A stretch of 64,000 bases of DNA. Source: Methanoregulaceae archaeon UBA467 (GTDB lineage Archaea > Halobacteriota > Methanomicrobia > Methanomicrobiales > Methanospirillaceae). Numbering within the stretch: the first letter of the stretch is position 1; every line of letters begins with the position of its first letter. The translations under genes were made by a program, and so were the position numbers. The stretch lies in the NCBI GenBank assembly GCA_002503825.1, contig DASP01000001.1, positions 124,001 through 188,000 of the forward strand. The letters are read 5' to 3'. Under the pieces are notes generated by a model. It was not told the DNA's origin. It saw only the letters and a program-made list of their open reading frames with translations, and ran no database searches. This document shows, piece by piece, positions 41,883 to 48,731 of this stretch.

Positions 41883-42422
41883 ATGGTTCCTGTTCCCGAT
41901 GATTCCTGGTTTTCTTTTATTCTCCCCGTTATAGTAATATTAATAGTCCTGGCCGGGTTCATTCTCGTTTACTATCTTTTGAAAAAATATAAACGACAAC
42001 CAGAGGACACCACTCCTGAACTGAACGCGATACCCGCACCACAGGTGACCAGCCCGGATGCGACCGTGAGCCGGACTGCATTTACAACCCAGGACAGCCA
42101 TGTTTGTGCACAGTATTCTGACATTAATCAGAATACGCTTGCGATCCGGCAAAAATATTCCCTCGATTCGCTGACTATTGCATCATCTGACGGACTTGTT
42201 GTCGTATCTTCAGGAAATCCTTCTGCAGAAACGGATGCTGCATATTTCGCCCAGTATATTGTAACAGGCCATGAGATTGTGAAAGACGGCGTCAATGTGG
42301 AGACTATTGAATTCAGGGGTTCACCATTGTTAATTATTATAAAAAGCAACGCCATGCTTTCGGTTGATCAGGTTGATACCATCAAAAATGATGTGAGAAA
42401 GGTGTTACGCGACTGGTTGTAG
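41883..42422 (+). CDS. Membrane-anchored roadblock-like protein
   Basis: A 179-residue protein with one N-terminal TM helix (FILPVIVILIVLAGFILVYYLL, about 12-33), a linker to about 85, and a C-terminal roadblock-like fold: NTLAIRQKYSLDSLTIASSDGLVVVSSG, AAYFAQYIVTGHEIVKDG, SPLLIIIKSNAMLSVDQVDTI. The pattern equals that of the soluble roadblock protein at 40651-40998. Membrane anchoring suggests it recruits a cytosolic partner. It lies 11 nt after the DUF2226-like gene. Confidence 0.72.
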   Translation: MVPVPDDSWFSFILPVIVILIVLAGFILVYYLLKKYKRQPEDTTPELNAIPAPQVTSPDATVSRTAFTTQDSHVCAQYSDINQNTLAIRQKYSLDSLTIASSDGLVVVSSGNPSAETDAAYFAQYIVTGHEIVKDGVNVETIEFRGSPLLIIIKSNAMLSVDQVDTIKNDVRKVLRDWL

Positions 42423-42448
42423 ATATTTATGGCGTTTCTGTCATTAGA

Positions 42449-42486
42449 CTTATATAAATCAAAGACAATCATCCCTATGGAGGGTT
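42449..42486 (+). promoter_or_regulatory. Promoter and ribosome binding site of the MinD-type ATPase gene
   Basis: CTTATATAAATC (about 42449-42460) is a good TATA box, and GGAGGGTTAA (42479-42488) is a strong ribosome binding site immediately before the ATG at 42489. The spacing gives a leader of about 10 nt. The gene therefore has its own promoter despite following the roadblock-like gene. Confidence 0.6.
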
Positions 42487-42488
42487 AA

Positions 42489-43274
42489 ATGGTCAGGGTA
42501 TTCACTTTTGCGTCTGGAAAGGGGGGTACTGGAAAGACGACAGTGACCGTCAACCTTGGCACCAGTCTTGCCCAGTTCGGTAAAAATACCATAATAATGG
42601 ATGCAGATATCGGAATGGCCAATTTAGGACTCGCAATCGGGCTGGAAGACGTTCCCATTACACTGCATGAAGTACTTGCAGGAAAGGCAAACATCAACGA
42701 TGCGATTTACGAGGGTCCTGCCGGAGTAAAAGTTGTTCCAAGCGGCATATCGCTTCAGGGATTCCAGCAGGCGAATCCGGAGCGTCTCCGGGATGTACTC
42801 AATGAAATGGTCGACAGGTGCGATTACCTTCTGATAGATGCCCCTGCAGGGATAAGCAGGGACGGTGTGATCCCCCTCGCTGTCGCAGATGATGTCGTCC
42901 TGGTTGTCAATCCTGAACTTTCTTCAATTGTGGATGCCTTAAAGACCAAGATACTGACCGAGGTCGTTGGCGGACATGTGCTTGGCGTAATTATTAACCG
43001 GGCAGGAGTGGAAAAACCGGAACTTGTCTCGCAAAAGATGGAAAAAGTGCTTGGCGTAAAAGTAATCGGGACAATTCCGGAAGACCCGAATATCCGGAGA
43101 GCCGCATCCTTCAAAATTCCTGTCGTTATCAAGTATCCAGGTTCCGGTTCATCTGTTGCGATAAAAAAGATAGCCGCTTCACTTGCCGGAATCACCTACG
43201 ATGAAAAGAGTGTTGAGACAAAGGATAAATTCATCGAGCGTTTTGCAAAAGTATTATTCAGGGGTAAAAAATGA
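42489..43274 (+). CDS. minD: MinD/ParA-type ATPase
   Basis: A 261-residue deviant Walker ATPase: KGGTGKTT at 11-18 (signature lysine Lys11), DADIGMANL near 38-46, and VVVNPELSSIVDALK. The C-terminal amphipathic helix (ETKDKFIERFAKVLFRGKK) can target the membrane, as in MinD. Archaeal MinD homologues position chemotaxis arrays or archaella or act in division; no MinE, FtsZ or CetZ is in the window. Its stop overlaps the start of the next small gene by 4 nt. Confidence 0.93.
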   Translation: MVRVFTFASGKGGTGKTTVTVNLGTSLAQFGKNTIIMDADIGMANLGLAIGLEDVPITLHEVLAGKANINDAIYEGPAGVKVVPSGISLQGFQQANPERLRDVLNEMVDRCDYLLIDAPAGISRDGVIPLAVADDVVLVVNPELSSIVDALKTKILTEVVGGHVLGVIINRAGVEKPELVSQKMEKVLGVKVIGTIPEDPNIRRAASFKIPVVIKYPGSGSSVAIKKIAASLAGITYDEKSVETKDKFIERFAKVLFRGKK

Positions 43275-43468
43275 CACTGGCAGAAATTATGCTGATTATC
43301 TTCGGGATTGTAATCCTGGTCCTTTTATTCGTGGTCTATGTGATGTACATCCGGATCCGGCAGTTATTAAAGGAGTTCGACCAGATGGAGTCTAAAATGA
43401 AGATCACTGATTCCGAGATAGAAGCGCTCGCCAGGAATGTCGAAGAGATAAAACGGTTAAAAATTTAA
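43271..43468 (+). CDS. Small membrane protein with short coiled coil
   Basis: A 65-residue protein: one TM helix (AEIMLIIFGIVILVLLFVVYVMYI) and a cytosolic helical tail RIRQLLKEFDQMESKMKITDSEIEALARNVEEIKRLKI with heptad spacing. Its ATG overlaps the minD stop by 4 nt, so the two are coupled; a direct partner role is plausible. No family recognised. Confidence 0.8.
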   Translation: MTLAEIMLIIFGIVILVLLFVVYVMYIRIRQLLKEFDQMESKMKITDSEIEALARNVEEIKRLKI

Positions 43469-43593
43469 TAATTCTCTTTTAAAAAATTCATTACGCACGT
43501 CTCTGCCGCACCCGGATACTCATACCAGATTAAGAAAAATTTAACTGATGCGTATATGTAAAAAAGATGTTTTCAGGGGTCCCCATTAATACA

Positions 43594-44721
43594 CTAATTC
43601 TCTTCAACCTTGTCTTTTACCGTAAACTCGCAATACTGGTCCCCTTTCGACTGGCATTTCACTTCTTTGCCCTGCACCCTCACACCGTACGCGGCTGATA
43701 CGATTCCGGCGATCAGGCCTGATGTACAATAACAGACAGGCTTTGCAGCCGTTCCAACCGCCTGTGACTCTGCAGTATGATCAAGGCGGATCACTTTTTC
43801 TTTCCGCGCTTCATCCCATTCCATTCCAACAACCCTGAACCAACCCATCTGCGAATACATTGTCAGGGCAAGATCCACAAGCTTTGCCGGGTCAGTAATC
43901 CCCATGCTCCTGAAATATGCAATGTTCTGTGACCCAAGTTCCATATACGCCCTGTAATTGACAACTCCGCCCGCAGCCGCTTCCCCGACTATCCGGCTCA
44001 TGGATCCCATAAGGGAGGTAAAAATTATCCGGGGCATAATGACAACAGGCCGGTCAATAAAGGTAATGGTGCCTTCAAGGGGTTTATGCTCTATGAACTC
44101 CGTAATTGCAGTATCCCCTTTCAGAAGGGAATCGGTGATATCGGCCCAGGTCGGAGTTTTCTTCTCCGCGACAAATTCACAGTACCCGTCGCCTGCGGCA
44201 GCACACTTCTTTTCTTCACAGACCCAGTTGGAGCCGGTAACACTGGAGAGGATCCCTTCTATCCAGCCGGAATGGAGACCGCAAACCTGCATCTTCCAGT
44301 CTTTCATCACGTCTGATTCAAACGTTGCCCGGGACCTCAGGACGAGCCGGGACTCGTTTCGTTCTATCACTTCCATTGGAGCTCCCCAGCCCTGCTGATG
44401 CTGGAGTTTGAAAACAAGAAGCATGAAATCGACCGGATCAAGGTTAAGTTCCAGTTTTTTCAGGAACCTGTTCAGGCCGACTGCACCGAGGCCAACCGAA
44501 CGATAGAGTTTTTTTACTGCCTGCACAGCCAGCCGCCTGTTCAGGTTCCCTTCAAACATTTCATAAATTGCACGAATCAGGTAATCCGGGTTGCTTGCCG
44601 TGTGCACCCCGAAAACGACCATCTTTCCGTCCGCCGGGTTAATATCAAAAAAGCCGGTGATATCCTTCTCACCTGAGAGAATTGCCTCAAAATCAGCCTT
44701 TTCAATCCTCTTCTTCTCCAT
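43594..44721 (-). CDS. Tandem V4R-domain protein
   Basis: A 375-residue protein with two V4R (4-vinyl reductase-like, predicted small-molecule-binding) domains. The first ends in KKCAAAGDGYCEFVAEKKT, the second in VQGKEVKCQSKGDQYCEFTVKDK; both keep the CxxxGDxYCEF pattern of the family. About 90 N-terminal residues are of another fold (NPADGKMVVFGVHTASNPDYLIR). V4R proteins in archaea are thought to bind hydrophobic ligands and regulate transcription or other proteins. GAGAGGTATGTGCT lies just before the ATG. Confidence 0.88.
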   Translation of the reverse strand: MEKKRIEKADFEAILSGEKDITGFFDINPADGKMVVFGVHTASNPDYLIRAIYEMFEGNLNRRLAVQAVKKLYRSVGLGAVGLNRFLKKLELNLDPVDFMLLVFKLQHQQGWGAPMEVIERNESRLVLRSRATFESDVMKDWKMQVCGLHSGWIEGILSSVTGSNWVCEEKKCAAAGDGYCEFVAEKKTPTWADITDSLLKGDTAITEFIEHKPLEGTITFIDRPVVIMPRIIFTSLMGSMSRIVGEAAAGGVVNYRAYMELGSQNIAYFRSMGITDPAKLVDLALTMYSQMGWFRVVGMEWDEARKEKVIRLDHTAESQAVGTAAKPVCYCTSGLIAGIVSAAYGVRVQGKEVKCQSKGDQYCEFTVKDKVEEN

Positions 44722-44822
44722 AGCACATACCTCTCATTTTCTTTTATAATAATCGTATCCTTTTATATTCTTTACCTCTCCGTCAAAAAACACATTAAAA
44801 GAAGATTATTGCCGATCGGGGC

Positions 44823-45455
44823 TTACTGGCAGGCAGAATCGATATCAAGCTCAATAATTTTTTCGTTGTGTGCCGGGTTAAACTGAAACTCAAACATTTC
44901 GACCCTGAAATGTTTCTGCGACAGAACACATTCGTACGGGCCATACACAAGTTTGAAAGATACCTTCCCGTCAGGGTTTGTGATGTCACTCCCTACAACC
45001 TGCCTGCCCTTACGCATCGTAACGAGGATCCCGGGCTGCGCCTGCCCGCTCTTTTTTATGGCGAGTATCAATTTTCCAATTCCCTCTGCTTTTTTCCCAA
45101 ACTGGGGAACATTGAACGTTTTAGTCCGGATAAGATGACTGGTATCATATATCCTGCACCCGAGGATGAACCTCTCAACAACAGGCGGATCGAGAATGTG
45201 GAGAGTAAAATTCTCGGTACCCTTCAGGAGATAAATCGCTTTGTCACCAAACAGGCTGCCCCGTTCATCGATCATTATCGCCCCTTTAGGTTCACCTCCG
45301 GCAAATAACAGATACCATTTTACACCTTCCGGGTGTGCAAAGGCAATACCATAGGTTCCCTTGGACCCGGTAAAGTCAAAAAGTTCATGAAGTGCCCAGG
45401 TCCCCACCGCAGGGGACTCTTTTATCATCTGGTCAAGTATTTCCTCAGTTTTCAT
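44823..45455 (-). CDS. Protein with PATAN-like N-terminal and Cna/carboxypeptidase-regulatory-like C-terminal domain
   Basis: A 210-residue protein from the ATG at 45455. The N-terminal 120 residues (LFDFTGSKGTYGIAFAHPEGVKWYLLFAGGEPKGAIMID, LLKGTENFTLHILDPPVVERF) resemble the DUF2226/PATAN pattern of the gene at 41176. The C-terminal 90 residues (GILVTMRKGRQVVGSDITNPDGKVSFKLVYGPYECVL) fit a small beta-sandwich of the carboxypeptidase regulatory/Cna_B type. Soluble by appearance. Function unknown. Confidence 0.68.
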   Translation of the reverse strand: MKTEEILDQMIKESPAVGTWALHELFDFTGSKGTYGIAFAHPEGVKWYLLFAGGEPKGAIMIDERGSLFGDKAIYLLKGTENFTLHILDPPVVERFILGCRIYDTSHLIRTKTFNVPQFGKKAEGIGKLILAIKKSGQAQPGILVTMRKGRQVVGSDITNPDGKVSFKLVYGPYECVLSQKHFRVEMFEFQFNPAHNEKIIELDIDSACQ

Positions 45456-45622
45456 GAGCCGCGTCCGGTATAAGGGATTTAAAATTCTGCAGGAACCTGC
45501 TGGCACCCGTGTGTTTCGTTATACAGATATATTGTATGCAATGACTTATCTCTTACCTCACCGCTGAGTCTGTGAGTAAAAGCCAGACTTAAAAATCAGA
45601 CCGACAAAGATATACCAGGACT

Positions 45623-46411
45623 ATGATTCTTCCGCTCGCCCTCTCGTCCGCTGTTATAGCAGTCACACTTCTTTATGCATCAGTTCTCGATGTACGGGAG
45701 CGCCGGGTGCCGTTCAGGACATGGTATCCCATGCTTGCCATTACTATTCCCCTCGCGATATGGTTTTACGGCATGGTCCTTGTAGCAGACGGCTGGCAGC
45801 CGGCAGTTTATTTCCTGGTAATGACAGGGATATTCTGTTTTATGTTTTATTTTTTTGCATACTTCCATTTATTCGGGGGTGCAGATGCGTGGGCCCTGAT
45901 ATTTATATGTATTTCCATTCCCGCTTTTCCTTTTATGCCATTATCCGGCTATCCTCCTCACAATTTTTTTCCGTTCAGCGTACTGGTAAATGCCGTGATA
46001 CTCAACCTGCTGACCCCGGCAGGAATTTACGTGATGAACGTCTTTTCGGGAAACCACGCGCCGTTTCCCTATAAATTTCTTGGTTTTCCGGTAGAGGGCG
46101 ATAAAATCGGGAGATCATTCGGCTATGTGATGGAAGAGATCAGCGACGATGAGGGGAACCTGAACCGGAGATTTATTCGCACCGGTGAGGCTCTGAAGAG
46201 TATGCTCAAAAATGAGAAAAGAATTTACACAAAAGATTTGCGCCTTCACCCGGATGACTACCGTGAAGAGATAGCGCTTTACAGGCGGGCCGGAAAAGTC
46301 TGGATATCCTACGGGGTGCCGTTTATGATCCCCATTCTGATTGGATTATTCGTCGCACTCTTTATTGGGGACATTCTCGTAATTATAATGAAATCTTTAA
46401 TGGGAGTATAA
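45623..46411 (+). CDS. Archaeal prepilin/preflagellin peptidase (A24 family)
   Basis: A 262-residue membrane aspartyl protease that cleaves class III signal peptides of archaeal pilins. TM helices are near 2-20, 32-55, 62-85, 95-115 and 125-145. The catalytic Asp residues are in SVLDVRERRVP (about residue 23) and FGGADAW (the GxGD motif, about residue 90). Relatives are FlaK and EppA. A C-terminal 110-residue extension (FPYKFLGFPVEGDKIG through the last TM helix) is larger than usual. It is about 5.8 kb from the pilus ATPase in this window, and the substrates are not here. Confidence 0.9.
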   Translation: MILPLALSSAVIAVTLLYASVLDVRERRVPFRTWYPMLAITIPLAIWFYGMVLVADGWQPAVYFLVMTGIFCFMFYFFAYFHLFGGADAWALIFICISIPAFPFMPLSGYPPHNFFPFSVLVNAVILNLLTPAGIYVMNVFSGNHAPFPYKFLGFPVEGDKIGRSFGYVMEEISDDEGNLNRRFIRTGEALKSMLKNEKRIYTKDLRLHPDDYREEIALYRRAGKVWISYGVPFMIPILIGLFVALFIGDILVIIMKSLMGV

Positions 46412-46412
46412 T

Positions 46413-46781
46413 ATGCTGAAATTAAACTTTGCAGATAATCTCATTCCGGTTGTCGTCCAGGATGTATCCACGCGTGACGTACTGATGGTTGCATATGCCA
46501 ATGATGAGGCAGTCCGCCTGACGAAGGAAACAGGTTTTGCCCATTTTTATAGCAGGAGCCGCAGGAAAATGTGGAAAAAGGGAGAAGAGAGCGGTCATGT
46601 CCAGAAGGTTATGAGAATACTGGTTGACTGTGACGAAGACTGCCTTTTGTATGAAGTCGAGCAGAAAGGCGCAGCCTGCCATACCGGATACCGTTCCTGC
46701 TTTTACCGGACACTGGATGGAGAAACCATCTCAGACAAGGTCTTCGATCCATCCAAGGTATATGCTAATAAAGATCAATGA
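46413..46781 (+). CDS. hisI: Phosphoribosyl-AMP cyclohydrolase
   Basis: Catalyses the third step of histidine synthesis, opening the purine ring of PR-AMP. The 122-residue protein has VQDVSTRDVLMVAYANDEA, SRRKMWKKGEESGHVQKV, the zinc and magnesium sites in DCDEDCLLYEVEQKGAACHTGYRSCFYR. It is a single-domain form without the fused HisE pyrophosphohydrolase, normal in archaea. It follows the peptidase gene after 1 nt. No other histidine genes besides hisS are in the window. Confidence 0.95.
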   Translation: MLKLNFADNLIPVVVQDVSTRDVLMVAYANDEAVRLTKETGFAHFYSRSRRKMWKKGEESGHVQKVMRILVDCDEDCLLYEVEQKGAACHTGYRSCFYRTLDGETISDKVFDPSKVYANKDQ

Positions 46782-46805
46782 CAAGTACTATTCTGGTGAT
46801 ATTTT

Positions 46806-48689
46806 TTGAAATTGGTACCAGATACAAGCGTCGTTATTGACGGCCGAATCACCTCTATGATAAAAACCGGGGAATATAATGGTGCATCAATAATTATACC
46901 TGAAGCAGTTATCGCAGAACTCGAGGCCCAGGCAAACCAGGGGCGTGAAATAGGATTCAGTGGTCTCACAGAACTTCAGGCACTCTGCAGGCTGGCAGAA
47001 GAGGGCACAATAGATCTGAAATTTGTGGGTGTCAGACCCACACTTGAGCAGGTCAAACTTGCCAGTGGCGGAGAGATTGATGCATTAATACGCAACGCAG
47101 CAATCGAAAACGGGGCAAAATTCATTACGAGCGATATTGTCCAGGCAGAAGTGGCCAGGGCAAAAGGGCTTGATGTAATGTACCTGAAACCCCAGGTCGA
47201 GGATTTCACCCCGCTCGGGATCGACCAGTTCTTTGATGAGCATACCATAGCGGTATATCTCAAGGAACGTGTACCTCCCGTTGCAAAAAAGGGGACTATA
47301 AAAGAGATGCGTCTCGTCAGGATCAGGGAACAGCCGACGAGCGAGTACGAACTCCGGAACCTTGCACAGGAGATTGTTGAACGGGCAAAACGCGACCCTG
47401 ACGGTTTTATAGAGGTTGAGAAGAGAGGCGTGACCGTTGTCCAGATCGGATCACTGAGAATTGCCATTACCCGCAGACCGTTTAGCGACGGAATGGAGAT
47501 TACTGCAGTCAGACCAATCGTGGACATCACGCTTGAGGACTACGACAAGTCAAATGTTATCAAGAATCGTATTATCGGGGACAAGCGGGGCCTTCTTATT
47601 GCAGGACCGCCAGGGGCGGGAAAGACCACCCTTGCACAGAGTATCGCGACGTATCTCGCAGACCACGGTTTTGTTGTAAAAACAATGGAAGCCCCGCGTG
47701 AACTCCAGGTTCCTGATCACATCACCCAGTACACCACGCTCGATGGAAGCATGGCAAATACTGCTGACATTCTTCTGCTCGTCAGGCCTGACTTCGTGAT
47801 CTTTGATGAACTGAGGAAAAATGAGGACTTCCGCGTGTTCGCTGATATGCGACTGGCAGGAATCGGTATGATCGGCGTCCTTCATGCCACAGGGGCACAC
47901 GATGCCCTGCAACGGTTCTCAGATCGCGTGGATTTCGGGGTCCTCCCACAAAGTATCAACACGATAATATTTGTTGATAAGGGGGAGATCACGAACGTCT
48001 ATGATGTCGGCTTTACCATTAAGGTCCCTGAAGGGATGTCAAGTGAAATCAACCTGCGCCCTGTCACAATTGTCAGTGATCATGAGACCGGAGAACTGGT
48101 TTTCGAGGTGTTCAAGTATGACCAGGAGACCATTGTTATGCCGGTCATGCACATGGAAACTGTTTCGGCGCCCCTTAAAACACCGTCAGTAGTGAAAGAA
48201 GAAGAGGTCAGCTCCTCGTGGAAGATTACCGAGAAGGAGATCCAGAGGGAGATAGGACGGTATACCGACGGGTTCGTAGACGTGCATATGCTTTCGGAAT
48301 CAAAAGCGGTAGTCTATATCGATGACAAGGACGTCCCGGCAGCCATCGGAAAAGGTGGTAAGAATATTGCCGGTATCGTTAATAAAGTCGGAATCGGGAT
48401 AGATATCAGACCAAAAAGTGAACTTGAAAAGCAACCTTCCCAGCCGCAGCCCGAAGAAGAACTCCAGCTGGGCGGGGGCGTTAAGATTCGCATGGATAAG
48501 AAACAGCTTGCTATCATCTGCCCGGAACAGAGCGGCAAAATTGTTGATGTCTTTGCCGGGAAGGAATACCTGTTTACTGCAACGGTGAATGACGCCGGAG
48601 AGATCCACCTGGCAAAAAACAGCACTATTGCTCTTGAAATGATAAAACGCCATAATGATGGAGACGTTATAAAATTAAGGCCAGTATAA
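46806..48689 (+). CDS. PINc/VapC-like ATPase with C-terminal KH domain
   Basis: A 627-residue archaeal PIN-ATPase-KH protein. The N-terminal PIN domain has DTSVVIDGRI (Asp6, Asp12), EAVIAELEAQA and SDIVQAEVARAKGL. The central PilT-like ATPase has GPPGAGKTTLA at about 266-276 and DEL/DLR-type FVIFDELRKNEDF. The C-terminal KH-like segment is PAAIGKGGKNIAGIVNKVGI (about 513-532). PIN domains are RNases, so this may be an RNA-processing ATPase; the substrate is unknown. TTG start at 46806 with GGTGAT just upstream. Confidence 0.93.
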   Translation: MKLVPDTSVVIDGRITSMIKTGEYNGASIIIPEAVIAELEAQANQGREIGFSGLTELQALCRLAEEGTIDLKFVGVRPTLEQVKLASGGEIDALIRNAAIENGAKFITSDIVQAEVARAKGLDVMYLKPQVEDFTPLGIDQFFDEHTIAVYLKERVPPVAKKGTIKEMRLVRIREQPTSEYELRNLAQEIVERAKRDPDGFIEVEKRGVTVVQIGSLRIAITRRPFSDGMEITAVRPIVDITLEDYDKSNVIKNRIIGDKRGLLIAGPPGAGKTTLAQSIATYLADHGFVVKTMEAPRELQVPDHITQYTTLDGSMANTADILLLVRPDFVIFDELRKNEDFRVFADMRLAGIGMIGVLHATGAHDALQRFSDRVDFGVLPQSINTIIFVDKGEITNVYDVGFTIKVPEGMSSEINLRPVTIVSDHETGELVFEVFKYDQETIVMPVMHMETVSAPLKTPSVVKEEEVSSSWKITEKEIQREIGRYTDGFVDVHMLSESKAVVYIDDKDVPAAIGKGGKNIAGIVNKVGIGIDIRPKSELEKQPSQPQPEEELQLGGGVKIRMDKKQLAIICPEQSGKIVDVFAGKEYLFTATVNDAGEIHLAKNSTIALEMIKRHNDGDVIKLRPV

Positions 48690-48731
48690 CCATATTTTAT
48701 TCTTTTATTTACAAGGAGAAGGTGAATTCCA

